A stretch of DNA of 64,000 nt from Victivallis sp. Marseille-Q1083 (GCF_903645315.1 NZ_CAHJXL010000001.1:1850001-1914000), one strand, 5' to 3'. Positions 7,710 to 16,162 are shown, counted from the stretch's first letter. A program made the numbers and translations. Notes: generated by a model not told the origin, from the letters alone.

Positions 7710-9122
7710 ATGGATCTGGAATATCTCTTCCGGCGCCGCCACCCGCACTACCAGCAGCAGCTGGCCAGTTGGCAGCGCAGCCGGGCCGCTTACTCCGGCG
7801 GCGCAGCCTACATCGAGACGGCTTTGATCAAACACGTCTCCGAAATCGAGCTGGAATATGAGGAGCGCCGCCACCGGGCCTATTATTTCAACTATCCGCG
7901 CAAGCTGGCCCGGCTGATCACCCAGTACGTGTTGTCCGTCGATCCGCAGCGGCGCAATGCGGCCGCCGATCTGGTCGAGGATTTTTCCCGCCACGGGCTG
8001 CGGGTCAACGAAGTGATGCGGCAGTTTTCCACATTGCTGAACATTTACGGCAGCGCCTGGCTGCTGGTGGAAATGCCGCGCTTTTCCGGCGACGTCGACC
8101 TGGAACGCCAGCAGGCGGAGCAACTGTGCCCCTACGCCATCGCCCTGTCGCCGCTGGCGGTGCCGGACTGGGCCTTCGATGCGGACGGCAAGCTGGCCTG
8201 GGCCCTGCTGGAGGAGCAGCAATTGCTCAACGGCGACCCGTTCCGGCCGCCTCGAACGGTACTGCGCCGCAAATTGTGGACGCGCGATCGCTGGTATGCA
8301 TTCGAATGCCGGCCGCGCGACGGCCAGATTTGCCTGGCCGCTTCCGGCGAACATCATCTCGGCTGCGTGCCGCTGGTCCATGCCGAAGAGGCCGACGGAT
8401 TCGGGATCGCCGCCAACCACTGGTTCGAAGATGTCGTCCGGATTTCCGACGCCATCCTGAACAACGAGTCGGAAAGCCAGATGAATATCGTCAAGCAACT
8501 GTTCGGCCTGTTGGTCATTTCCGAAAGTTTCGCCCGTTCGGCCCGGCCGCCGGAACGCCGCAGTGATGGCGAACCGGAAAAATTCAGCCATGTGCTGGCC
8601 CGTTCAGCCGCCATCTGGGAGAGTCCGGAAGAAAAGGGCGTCAGCCGCTATATCGCCCCGGGCGGCGCCGAAGTGGAGGCGATCCGCTCCGAAAATTTCA
8701 ACCTGAAGCGGGAAATGTTCGATGTCGTCGGCATGGCGGTCCAGCGCGACTCCCGTGAGGCGCAGACTGCCGAATCGAAAGCCTGGGACCAGCAGAATGT
8801 CCGGCAATTCCTGACCTGCCGGGTGGAACTGCTGGAACAGGCGGAATTGCAAGCCTGGCAACTGATGCACCGTTTCGACGCCACGGTACCGGTTCCCGAC
8901 CTCAGCTACAATCGGGATTTTTCCGTCATCAACCTCAAAGAGTCGATCGAAGGGCTGCTCGGCCTCAATCAATTGAAGATCGGCGGCGCCTATCAGCGGG
9001 AAGTCGCCCACGCGGCGGTCGCGCTGCTGGAGAAATACCGCAAAATCAGCCCGGAAGCTTACCGCCAAGTCCTGCAGGAAATTGAAAACGCCTTTCCCCG
9101 GCCGGAGGCCGACCATGTTTGA
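7710..9122 (+). CDS. Phage portal-like protein (DUF4055/SPP1 gp6-like)
   Basis: A 470-aa protein resembling phage portal proteins that form the dodecameric DNA gate of the capsid. It opens with a motif like HPHYQQQLASWQRSRAAYSG, followed by ALIKHVSEIELEYEERRHRAYYFNYP and VLSVDPQRRNA; the middle carries the adaptor-like segment FEDVVRISDAILNNESESQ, and the C-terminal third has long charged helices (residues about 320-460). GGAGG at 7697-7701 selects the ATG at 7710 over one at 7695. It overlaps the next gene by 8 bases. No terminase, protease, capsid or tail gene lies nearby; the flanks are corC and a tRNA behind fabH. Assignment rests on overall similarity, not on a motif with known function. 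Confidence 0.6.
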   Translation: MDLEYLFRRRHPHYQQQLASWQRSRAAYSGGAAYIETALIKHVSEIELEYEERRHRAYYFNYPRKLARLITQYVLSVDPQRRNAAADLVEDFSRHGLRVNEVMRQFSTLLNIYGSAWLLVEMPRFSGDVDLERQQAEQLCPYAIALSPLAVPDWAFDADGKLAWALLEEQQLLNGDPFRPPRTVLRRKLWTRDRWYAFECRPRDGQICLAASGEHHLGCVPLVHAEEADGFGIAANHWFEDVVRISDAILNNESESQMNIVKQLFGLLVISESFARSARPPERRSDGEPEKFSHVLARSAAIWESPEEKGVSRYIAPGGAEVEAIRSENFNLKREMFDVVGMAVQRDSREAQTAESKAWDQQNVRQFLTCRVELLEQAELQAWQLMHRFDATVPVPDLSYNRDFSVINLKESIEGLLGLNQLKIGGAYQREVAHAAVALLEKYRKISPEAYRQVLQEIENAFPRPEADHV

Positions 9123-9420
9123 CGATCTGTTCACCGAAACGGCAGTGCTGAGTTTGCCGGACGGCGAACTGTCCGACGGATTGCCGGGATGGGTCGACTG
9201 CCAGGTTCAGGTGATGGTGCTGATGCAGGCCAGCCAAGTCCGAGACGATGCCGTTCCGCAACGAACCGCCCGGCAATGGACTTTTCTGCTGCGCTCCGGC
9301 CTGGCGCCTTATCCGGGCGCCCGGCTTCACTGGCATGGCGAAACGCTGGAGCTGGCCAGCGTCGAAGCCTGCCGGGATGTGAAGAAAAATCTGGTCGCCT
9401 ACCGCTGTCAGACGGTTTGA
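9115..9420 (+). CDS. Small phage head-closure-like protein
   Basis: A 101-aa protein translated from an ATG that overlaps the end of the portal-like gene by 8 bases, with GGAGG at 9104-9108 as ribosome site. Its pattern (WTFLLRSGLAPYPGARLHWHG, then ELASVEACRDVKKNLVAYRC) resembles head-tail connector or head-closure proteins, where a beta-rich fold carries a positive-charged CRD-like turn. In phages this gene often lies just downstream of head genes, so the context supports the call. It ends about 80 bases before tRNA-Pro, which is on the other strand. The similarity is weak and could be coincidental. Confidence 0.45.
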   Translation: MFDDLFTETAVLSLPDGELSDGLPGWVDCQVQVMVLMQASQVRDDAVPQRTARQWTFLLRSGLAPYPGARLHWHGETLELASVEACRDVKKNLVAYRCQTV

Positions 9421-9500
9421 TGCTGTCGCGCTGTCAGAAACCGTTCCACCGTCGCCGCGGCCGGGCCTCCGGTATTTCAGAAACGGTGAATAAAAAATGG

Positions 9501-9577
9501 TCGGGGTAGAGGGATTTGAACCCACGACCCTCTGCTCCCAAAGCAGATGCGCTAGCCAGACTGCGCTATACCCCGAC
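9501..9577 (-). tRNA. tRNA-Pro (anticodon TGG)
   Basis: Read on the minus strand, the 77-base sequence folds into a full cloverleaf: acceptor TCGGGGT pairs with ACCCCGA, the anticodon stem TCTGC/GCAGA encloses the loop TTTGGGA, and the T arm carries GGTTCAAATCC. The anticodon is TGG (proline). No CCA is encoded. It starts 21 bases behind the fabH stop codon on the same strand, so it may be transcribed with the rpmF-plsX-fabH operon. Confidence 0.95.
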
Positions 9578-9598
9578 GGTCAGAAAAATCTGGATTGC

Positions 9599-10582
9599 TT
9601 ACCAGCGAATCAGGATCGATCCCCAGGTCAGCCCGCCGCCGAACGCGGTCAGCAGCAGGTAATCGCCCGGTTTCAACTGTTGACCGCGCGCCAACTCATC
9701 CAGACAAATACCGATGGAGGCGGCGGAAGTGTTGCCGTAGCGGTTGATGTTGACATAAACATTGTCATCGCCGATCCCGAGCCGCTGACCGACCGCTTTG
9801 ATAATCCGGTAATTGGCCTGATGCGGCACCAGATAACGGATCTGGGACGCTTCGACGCCGGCGGCATCCAGCAGGTCGCGGCAGGAGCTTACCATCGCAT
9901 TGACCGCCAGTTTGAAGGTATCCCGGCCGGCCATCTGGATGAAATGCTGCTTGTTGGCGACACTCTCCGCCGAAGCCGGGTTCCGGCTGCCGCCGGCCGG
10001 AATGTGCAGAATCTCCGGATTGCCCTCGGCCCCCAGCTTGGCCGCGATGATGCTGTCGCCGCCTTCCTGCCCGTCATTTTCCAGGACGACGGCGGCCGCA
10101 CCGTCGCCGAACAGCACGCAGGTGTTGCGGTCTTCCCAATTGACGACCGATGAAATTTTTTCGGCGCCGACCACCAGCACATGCTTCAGTGCGGCGTTGG
10201 TCTTCATCAGCGAACGGGCCACTTCCAGCGAATAGACCAATCCGCTGCAGGCCGCTTCCAGATCGAAGCAGAACGCCCGGACGGCGCCGAACTTCTGCTG
10301 CAGAATACAAGCGGTGCTCGGAAAAATATGGTCCGGCGTAATCGTCGCCACGATGATGGCATCCAGCTCACTGCCCGGAATGCCCGCCATCTCCAGCGCC
10401 CGCTGCACGGCAATGGCGGCCAAATCGCTGGTGGCCTGTTCCGGAGCGGCGAGCCGACGCTCTTCAATGCCGGTACGGGTGCGAATCCATTCGTCGTTGG
10501 TTTCCACCATCTTTTCCAGATCGGCATTGGTCAATATCTGCTCCGGCACGTACGAACCGGTCCCTTTGATTTTCAAACTCAT
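9599..10582 (-). CDS. fabH: Beta-ketoacyl-ACP synthase III
   Basis: Starts fatty-acid synthesis by condensing an acyl-CoA primer with malonyl-ACP. The 327-aa protein has the thiolase fold and all three catalytic residues at standard places: Cys112 (AACSGLVYS), His254 (VPHQANYRI) and Asn284 (NRYGNTSAAS). The glycine-rich end (LLTAFGGGLTWGS) is also typical. Its ATG overlaps the stop of plsX by 4 bases (ATGA), which implies coupled translation. Order rpmF-plsX-fabH is a widely conserved lipid operon. tRNA-Pro follows at once downstream. Confidence 0.97.
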   Translation of the reverse strand: MSLKIKGTGSYVPEQILTNADLEKMVETNDEWIRTRTGIEERRLAAPEQATSDLAAIAVQRALEMAGIPGSELDAIIVATITPDHIFPSTACILQQKFGAVRAFCFDLEAACSGLVYSLEVARSLMKTNAALKHVLVVGAEKISSVVNWEDRNTCVLFGDGAAAVVLENDGQEGGDSIIAAKLGAEGNPEILHIPAGGSRNPASAESVANKQHFIQMAGRDTFKLAVNAMVSSCRDLLDAAGVEASQIRYLVPHQANYRIIKAVGQRLGIGDDNVYVNINRYGNTSAASIGICLDELARGQQLKPGDYLLLTAFGGGLTWGSILIRW

Positions 10583-11661
10583 CTCGACTCCTTGGCTTTA
10601 CTGTCGGCATTCGGATGGGAGCCAACGATTTCAGCTACCTGCCGCTTCAATTCGGCAAACTGGCAGCCGGTCTCATTGATCCGGCGGGCGATTTTTTCAT
10701 TGAGGCCGAATTTGCCCATGTCGATGGCAACCCGGATGGCGTTCCGCACCGCCCGCGGACTGGAGGAACCGTGGCCGATGATACAAATGCCGTTAACACC
10801 CAGCAGCGGTACCCCGCCCAGCTCTTCGGCGTCACCGATCGTCTTCAATTCACGAAACGCATTTTTGGCCAGCATCGCCCCGGTCATCCGCAACGGATTT
10901 CTGGAAAAAGCATTCTTCAGCCAGAACATGGTGGCCTTGGCCATTCCTTCACAACATTTCAAAAACACATTGCCGTTGAATCCGTCGCAAATCATCACAT
11001 CGGCGGCCCCTTCGAAAATGGTGTCGCCTTCGACGTTGCCGACGAAATTGATCGGCAGTCTGGAGATCATCTTGAAGGCGCCCTTGGTCAGATCGTTGCC
11101 TTTGATATCTTCGCCGCCGACACTGATCAGCCCGATCGACGGTCGTTCGCTTTTGAACAGATACTGGGCGTAAATTTCCCCCATCAACGCGAACTGCACC
11201 AGATTGGCCCCTTCGCAGTCGGGGTTGGCTCCGGCATCCATCAGGATGAAACGGCCGGTCTGGCTGGGAATGTTGGCCGCCAGGGCCGGCCGGTCGATGC
11301 CCGGCAGCGTGCGCACCAGCACTTTGGTTGCCGCCACCGCCGCCCCGGTATGCCCGGCGCTGACGATGGCGTCCACCTCCCGGTCCTTCATCAGCTTCGC
11401 GCAAATGGTGATCGACGAATCTTTCTTGCCTCGGAGGGCGTTCGTCGAAGGTTCACTCATCTCGACCACCGATTCGGCATGGACCAGGCGGATGCGCGGG
11501 TGACCGCTCAAACCGTATTTTTCGAGGTGATACGCCAATTTGGCCAGATGGCCGACGATCACCAATTCATGTTCCGGAAAATCATAAAGTGCCGTCGTGA
11601 TCCCTTCGATCACCACCGCCGGAGCATAATCGCCCCCCATCGCGTCAACGGCAATTTTCAT
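10579..11661 (-). CDS. plsX: Phosphate acyltransferase PlsX
   Basis: Makes acyl-phosphate from acyl-ACP for the PlsX/PlsY route of phosphatidic acid synthesis; a peripheral membrane enzyme. The 360-aa protein shows family blocks KIAVDAMGGDYAP at the N-terminus, SAGHTGA (about 104-110), ILMDAGANPDC and NGNVFLKCCEG. Two ATGs stand side by side; I use the second (11661), which gives the family's usual start and better spacing from the weak GGTGA. It lies 23 bases after rpmF and overlaps fabH by 4 bases. Confidence 0.97.
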   Translation of the reverse strand: MKIAVDAMGGDYAPAVVIEGITTALYDFPEHELVIVGHLAKLAYHLEKYGLSGHPRIRLVHAESVVEMSEPSTNALRGKKDSSITICAKLMKDREVDAIVSAGHTGAAVAATKVLVRTLPGIDRPALAANIPSQTGRFILMDAGANPDCEGANLVQFALMGEIYAQYLFKSERPSIGLISVGGEDIKGNDLTKGAFKMISRLPINFVGNVEGDTIFEGAADVMICDGFNGNVFLKCCEGMAKATMFWLKNAFSRNPLRMTGAMLAKNAFRELKTIGDAEELGGVPLLGVNGICIIGHGSSSPRAVRNAIRVAIDMGKFGLNEKIARRINETGCQFAELKRQVAEIVGSHPNADSKAKESR

Positions 11662-11684
11662 CATTCACCAGAAATCAATGACAA

Positions 11685-11861
11685 TTAATCGATCACGAGA
11701 ACCTGTTTGCCTTTGTAGGTACCGCAGGCCGTGCAGACGCGATGCGGCATCACCGGCGCCGAGCAGTTCGTGCAGAAAGTGGCCTGAACGCCTTCATAAC
11801 GGTTTGCCGCTTTGCGCTGGCGTTTTTTCATCTTCGATGTTTTTCTTTTCGGTACTGCCAT
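11685..11861 (-). CDS. rpmF: 50S ribosomal protein L32
   Basis: A 58-aa zinc-ribbon ribosomal protein. The N-terminus MAVPKRKTSKMKKRQRKA is typical, and two Cys pairs (CTNC and CTAC) would bind zinc, so this is the zinc-binding form. AAGGAGATATAAAA precedes the ATG. It heads the rpmF-plsX-fabH operon, linking ribosome and lipid synthesis. Confidence 0.97.
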   Translation of the reverse strand: MAVPKRKTSKMKKRQRKAANRYEGVQATFCTNCSAPVMPHRVCTACGTYKGKQVLVID

Positions 11862-11957
11862 TTTTATATCTCCTTGAAAATAAAGTTTACACTTCCGAAT
11901 CCGGCCGCCCTGCCGGCCAACGACAAAAATCCCGGCAGACGACGACTTAAAGGCCTA

Positions 11958-11985
11958 AATATACAACGGCATAACGATTTTTCAA
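11958..11985 (-). promoter_or_regulatory. Possible promoter for rpmF-plsX-fabH
   Basis: Minus-strand TTGAAA (11980-11985), 16-base spacer, TATATT (11958-11963), about 97 bases upstream of the rpmF start codon. Confidence 0.45.
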
Positions 11986-12072
11986 TCCGTCAATCGGCAA
12001 GTATATGAAAAATAACCGCACTCCACCGGTCCGAAAGACGTCGCGCCGATGGAGTACAGTGATATCCCGCCG

Positions 12073-12594
12073 TTATTTTTCGATCACTTTGCGGATGCTG
12101 AACTGGGCAAAACGCCATTGGTCGTCCACCCGTTCGAGATGGGCGGTCAAGTCCCGCAATTCCTCGATGGTCTCGCCCTGCTTGGTCCGTCCGTGAAACG
12201 AACCGGCAAACTCGATGGTCGCCCGGGTCGGCGAATCGATGGTGATCTGGACATCGCTGGCCTTGATCTGGTAGGTATCGAATGCGCCGTGCAACCGCAC
12301 CACCAGCGAGGCGAGCTCCTGCGGTGAAAATTTGCCGGTCAACTCGCCGCGAATGCCGAGCAGATCCAACTGGCAGGGATCGACGAACAAATCCGGCAGC
12401 CGCTGGGATTTCAGCACCAGCGAAGCTGCCGAACCGCTTTTCGGTTTGGAGGCGTCCTCGCACAATTTTTCGAGCGTCTTCCGCACCTGGACGACCTCTT
12501 CTGGCGGCCGCAGCCAGTAATAGAATCCGCAGCCGATCATAATCGCCAGCATTATCAATACGAAAATTCGAACAATCATCCCGGTATTTACCAT
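12073..12594 (-). CDS. Membrane-anchored protein of unknown function
   Basis: I do not recognise this 173-aa protein. Residues about 6-27 form one transmembrane helix (IVRIFVLIMLAIMIGCGFYYW), so the rest is probably displayed outside the cytoplasmic membrane. The soluble part alternates beta strands (DVQITIDSPTRATIEFAGSFHG, then QWRFAQFSIRKVI) in a way that recalls NTF2-like or Tim44-like folds, but no motif proves it. Its ATG lies inside the end of lepB (7-base overlap), so the two are translated together. A role at the export site or envelope is a guess from this coupling. Confidence 0.7.
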   Translation of the reverse strand: MVNTGMIVRIFVLIMLAIMIGCGFYYWLRPPEEVVQVRKTLEKLCEDASKPKSGSAASLVLKSQRLPDLFVDPCQLDLLGIRGELTGKFSPQELASLVVRLHGAFDTYQIKASDVQITIDSPTRATIEFAGSFHGRTKQGETIEELRDLTAHLERVDDQWRFAQFSIRKVIEK

Positions 12595-13082
12595 AACGGC
12601 GCTCCTATAATTCGTTTGGCGGCAACCTGGCCGAACTGATGAATATCGATATCCATGCTGCGGTTGTCGCCGACTACATAATAGTGTCCTTTTTCAACAT
12701 GACGGGGCGGCAAATTCCAATCGGACGGCAGCTTGACGTACGGCTCTTCCACCTGCTGGCCGTTGCGGTACAGTTTCCCTTCATAGAAACTGATCGTGTC
12801 GCCCGGCATGCCGACCACCCGCTTCAGATAAAACACCCGGTCCTCGTATTTGACGACGACGACATCGCCGATCTTCGGCTTGTCGAAGAAAAAAGCGCCG
12901 CGCCAGCAGAAATTGAACCCGGTGCTGGCGTACGTCGGCTCCATGCTGCCGCCATGGATGATGCACGGTATCAGAAGATAACCGAAAATCAAATAGGCAG
13001 TCAACGCCACCGCCGCCAGGCGCAGCAGGAATTTCCAGGTCAGTTTGGGATGTAGAAAATCACCAATCGTATCGCCAGCCAT
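12588..13082 (-). CDS. lepB: Signal peptidase I
   Basis: Removes signal peptides from exported proteins at the outer face of the inner membrane. The 164-aa protein has one N-terminal transmembrane helix (about 17-40), the nucleophile Ser46 in IHGGSMEPT, the general base Lys87 in FYLKRVVGMPGD, and box E GDNRSMDI. The length matches short type I peptidases. I use the ATG at 13082; a GTG three bases upstream is an alternative start. GGAAGGACGG is the ribosome site. It overlaps the unknown membrane protein downstream. The many secreted glycosidases here would depend on such an enzyme. Confidence 0.95.
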   Translation of the reverse strand: MAGDTIGDFLHPKLTWKFLLRLAAVALTAYLIFGYLLIPCIIHGGSMEPTYASTGFNFCWRGAFFFDKPKIGDVVVVKYEDRVFYLKRVVGMPGDTISFYEGKLYRNGQQVEEPYVKLPSDWNLPPRHVEKGHYYVVGDNRSMDIDIHQFGQVAAKRIIGAPLW

Positions 13083-13312
13083 CACGCCGTCCTTCCATAA
13101 AAATCACACATCCGATGTCATCAGAACCATCCCACGGGGGATTCGCATAAATTTACACACCGAAAGCCGAAAATCCAAATACGCCCCGGTCTTTTCACCG
13201 TTTTTTTTTGCCATCGGCAATTTTTTTCTTTATCCTGGCCGCGATATCGAACAAAATCCCTTTTCCTTCGGTCTATTTAAAACAAATCGCCTCTCTTTTC
13301 CCTATTTGCCTG

Positions 13313-13347
13313 GCCTTCTCCTTCCCCTGGGAGAAGGCACTTTTTTT
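13313..13347 (+). terminator. Intrinsic terminator with no gene in front of it
   Basis: GCCTTCTCC (13313-13321) pairs perfectly with GGAGAAGGC (13330-13338), followed by ACTTTTTTT. It reads on the plus strand, yet no plus-strand gene lies between 9420 and pgi at 13445. A weaker hairpin with a T tract occurs at 13208-13227. Apart from these and a TATACT at 13412-13417, the 13083-13444 gap shows nothing supportable. Confidence 0.6.
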
Positions 13348-13444
13348 GCCGATGCGCTTTAAAAAAAGCGGCCCGGCTGTATATTGATTACCGGAAAACG
13401 ATCAATCGCCTTATACTATATTTCAGACCAAGCAGGAGCAGAGC

Positions 13445-15022
13445 ATGAACCAGTGGATCGAACGCAACCATGACTACACGCTGATCGACAGTGCCAGCAA
13501 TTTCTCCATCAATTTCGCCGGCATGAAATTCGATGAGACCGATCTGGCCGAATTGCAGGATAAATTCGCCCGTGCCGCCCGCGAAATGAAGAATCTCGAA
13601 AACGGAGCGATCAAAAATCCGGACGAGCAACGCAAAGTCACCCATTTCACCGACCGGATCGCCTATCGCGGCAGTGCCCTCTTTCAGTCGGTCAATGAGT
13701 TTGCCGAGGCGCTGCGTTCCGGCACGCTGACCGGCGCCACCGGCCGGAAATTCACCGCCGCCGTCATCAACGGCATCGGCGGCTCCGCCCTCGGCCCGCA
13801 ATTGATGCAATTCGCCATCAACGGTCCCTATTGGAACGAACTCAGCGACCGGCAGCGCAACGGTTATCTGAAACTCTATTTCCTCGACAACACCGATTCG
13901 GCCGGGCTGGCCGACCTGCTGCAGGTGATGGATCCGGAAACCACCCTGCAGGTGACGATCTCCAAATCCGGCGGCACCCAGGAAACCAAAAACAATTTGA
14001 CCGCGCTGGAAAATTATTACGCGGAAAAGCAGCTCGATTTCGCCAGACATGCCGCCGCCATCACGATGGCCGGCAGCGAACTGGACAGACACGCCCGCGG
14101 CGCCGGCTGGCTGCGCGTCTTCGAAATGGCCGAATCGATCGGCGGCCGGACCAGTGAAACCAGCATCGTCGGCCATCTTCCGGCGGCGCTGGCCGGCGTC
14201 GATTTCAAAGCGTTTCTGGACGGCGCCTGCCATATGGACAATTGGACGCGGACCGGGGATTACCGTCGGAATCCGGCCTACCTGCTGGCGGCGATGTGGT
14301 ATATCGCCGGCAACGGCAAAGGCGACCGCAACATGGTGATCGTGCCGTATGCCGACCGGTTGATCCTGATGTCGCGCTACCTGCAGCAACTGGTTATGGA
14401 AAGCCTCGGCAAGGAGCTCGACCTCGACGGCAAGGTCGTCCACCAGGGGCTGAACGTCTTCGGCAACAAAGGCGGTACCGATGCCCACGCGTTCATCCAG
14501 CAGTTGAACGACGGCCGCGACGATTTCTTCATCACCTTTATTGAAGTGCTCAAAGACGCGATGCGCCTGCCGGTCGGCCCCGATATCGTCATGGGCGATT
14601 ACCTGCACGGCTTCGAAGGCGGCCTGGCGGCGGCGCTGCTGAATAAAGGGCGCCAGGTCATCGGCATTCAGATCGACGAAATCAACGCCTTCAACCTCGG
14701 CATGCTGATTGCGCTGTACGAGCGGGCGGTGGCGGTTTACGCCGAATTCATCCACATCAACGCCTTCCACCAGCCCGGCGTCCAGGCGTACAAGGTGGCG
14801 GCCAAGGATGTCCTGGCCCTGCGCGAAAAATTGTTCGCCGCGCTGCCGGAACTCGGCAATTTCAGCGGCACGGCGGCGGAGTTCGCCGCGAAGCTCGGAC
14901 TGCCGGAGCGCGAAATCGAAATCGGCGGCCTGCTGGCCAAGGCGGCGGTCAACTGTCCCTGCGGTTGTCTTACCCGCAGTTACGATCCGCTCAAGGGATA
15001 TCTTTTCACCCTGCAAAAATAA
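13445..15022 (+). CDS. pgi: Glucose-6-phosphate isomerase
   Basis: Interconverts glucose-6-phosphate and fructose-6-phosphate in the cytoplasm. The 525-aa protein carries the SIS-type sugar-phosphate motifs: VINGIGGSALGPQL (about 102-115), the phosphate-binding ISKSGGTQETKN (about 174-185), and the family block VFGNKGGTDAHAFIQQL with the catalytic-region Glu and His residues, followed by FFITFIEVL. The helix YLHGFEGGL and a C-terminal Lys-containing segment complete the fold. The ATG at 13445 follows GCAGGAGCAG. A strong terminator follows the stop. It would receive hexose phosphate made by the glycan-degrading enzymes in this window. Confidence 0.93.
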   Translation: MNQWIERNHDYTLIDSASNFSINFAGMKFDETDLAELQDKFARAAREMKNLENGAIKNPDEQRKVTHFTDRIAYRGSALFQSVNEFAEALRSGTLTGATGRKFTAAVINGIGGSALGPQLMQFAINGPYWNELSDRQRNGYLKLYFLDNTDSAGLADLLQVMDPETTLQVTISKSGGTQETKNNLTALENYYAEKQLDFARHAAAITMAGSELDRHARGAGWLRVFEMAESIGGRTSETSIVGHLPAALAGVDFKAFLDGACHMDNWTRTGDYRRNPAYLLAAMWYIAGNGKGDRNMVIVPYADRLILMSRYLQQLVMESLGKELDLDGKVVHQGLNVFGNKGGTDAHAFIQQLNDGRDDFFITFIEVLKDAMRLPVGPDIVMGDYLHGFEGGLAAALLNKGRQVIGIQIDEINAFNLGMLIALYERAVAVYAEFIHINAFHQPGVQAYKVAAKDVLALREKLFAALPELGNFSGTAAEFAAKLGLPEREIEIGGLLAKAAVNCPCGCLTRSYDPLKGYLFTLQK

Positions 15023-15036
15023 AACCGATTTTTCCC

Positions 15037-15078
15037 GGCGCCGCCGGCAAGCGCAAATCCTTCCGGCGGCGCCTTTTT
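15037..15078 (+). terminator. Rho-independent terminator of pgi
   Basis: An 11-base perfect stem (15037-15047 with 15063-15073) and a 15-base loop are followed by TTTTT. It ends only six bases before the start codon of the KamA-type gene. Confidence 0.85.
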
Positions 15079-15084
15079 ACTGTC

Positions 15085-16119
15085 ATGGCTCAAAGCGTAC
15101 AATTTTTTTATCGTCTGGCCGATGCCGCCGCTTACCTCGGCATCGAACTGCCCGCCGAACTGGCGCGGGTGGAAGAACGTTATCCGGTGCTGCTCAACAG
15201 CTATTACCTGGACCTGATCGACAAGGCCGCCGTTCCGGACGACCCGATCTGGAAGCAGTGCATGCCGGACCCGGCGGAGCTGGCCGATGTCGAGTCCTCG
15301 CCCGATCCGCTGGCGGAAGAACGGCAGTCGGCGGTGCCGCGGCTGATCCACCGCTTCGGTGACCGGGTGGTTCTGCTGACTACCGGGCACTGCCTGATGC
15401 GCTGCCGCTTCTGTTTCCGCAAGCGGACCTGGAGTGACGGCGGCGAACTCGGCGTCATCTCCGCCGCCGAATTCGAAGCGGCACTCGACTATCTGCGGCG
15501 GCATCCGGAAATTCACGAAGTACTGCTCTCCGGCGGTGATCCGTTGACGCTGCCGGTGGAGACATTGCGCCGGATGCTGACGGCGTTGGACCATCTGCCG
15601 CAAATCGAGGTGATCCGGATCGGCAGCCGGGTGCCGGTGACGCTGCCGTCGGCTTTCAGCGATGAACTGCTGGAGCTGCTGCGCACTTTCGAATCGATCT
15701 GGCTGTTGACCCACTTCAACCATCCGCGCGAAGTGACCGGCGAGGCCGCCGCGCTCTGCCGCCGGCTGGTTCGGAGCGGCATTCCCGTCCTGAACCAGAC
15801 CGTGCTGCTGAAAGGAGTGAACGATTCGCCGCCGGTGCTGGAGGAGTTGTTCCGCCGCTTGATCGCGCTCCGGGTGAAGCCGCACTACCTCTTTCACGTC
15901 GATCCGGTGCGCGGCGTCCGCCATTTCGCCACCGGTATTGAAGCCGGCCTGGCGGCGCTGCGCTATTTCCGGCCGCGCCTGTCGTCGCTGGCGGTGCCGG
16001 CCTTTGCCATCGATCTGCCGGAGGGCGGCGGCAAGGTGGCTTTGCAGCCGGATTACAGCCGGGACGGCCGTTATCCCGGCGTCGATGCGCCGGACCACTG
16101 GATCGTTTATCCCGATTGA
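15085..16119 (+). CDS. KamA family radical SAM protein (lysine 2,3-aminomutase-like/EpmB-like)
   Basis: A 344-aa radical S-adenosylmethionine enzyme. The cluster motif is Cys103-x3-Cys107-x2-Cys110 (CLMRCRFCFRKR), followed by LLSGGDPLTLP (SAM contact region) and the C-terminal AIDLPEGGGKVAL segment, whose Lys would bind pyridoxal phosphate. The N-terminal RYPVLLNSYYLDLID block and the short length suit EpmB-like enzymes, which move the amino group of lysine for EF-P modification, rather than the longer catabolic aminomutases. No efp or epmA is in view, so the substrate is open. The ATG at 15085 has no good ribosome site and lies directly behind the pgi terminator. Confidence 0.85.
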   Translation: MAQSVQFFYRLADAAAYLGIELPAELARVEERYPVLLNSYYLDLIDKAAVPDDPIWKQCMPDPAELADVESSPDPLAEERQSAVPRLIHRFGDRVVLLTTGHCLMRCRFCFRKRTWSDGGELGVISAAEFEAALDYLRRHPEIHEVLLSGGDPLTLPVETLRRMLTALDHLPQIEVIRIGSRVPVTLPSAFSDELLELLRTFESIWLLTHFNHPREVTGEAAALCRRLVRSGIPVLNQTVLLKGVNDSPPVLEELFRRLIALRVKPHYLFHVDPVRGVRHFATGIEAGLAALRYFRPRLSSLAVPAFAIDLPEGGGKVALQPDYSRDGRYPGVDAPDHWIVYPD

Positions 16120-16134
16120 GGAAAGACGGTGCCG

Positions 16135-16162
16135 TTGACATGAATCGATTCATTCGGATGAT
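16135..16162 (+). promoter_or_regulatory. Promoter-like site with a palindrome in the spacer
   Basis: TTGACA (16135-16140) is followed by the perfect palindrome ATGAATCGATTCAT (16140-16153) and a weak -10 (GATGAT, 16157-16162). It lies about 150 bases upstream of the phosphatase gene and might be a regulated promoter. Confidence 0.25.
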
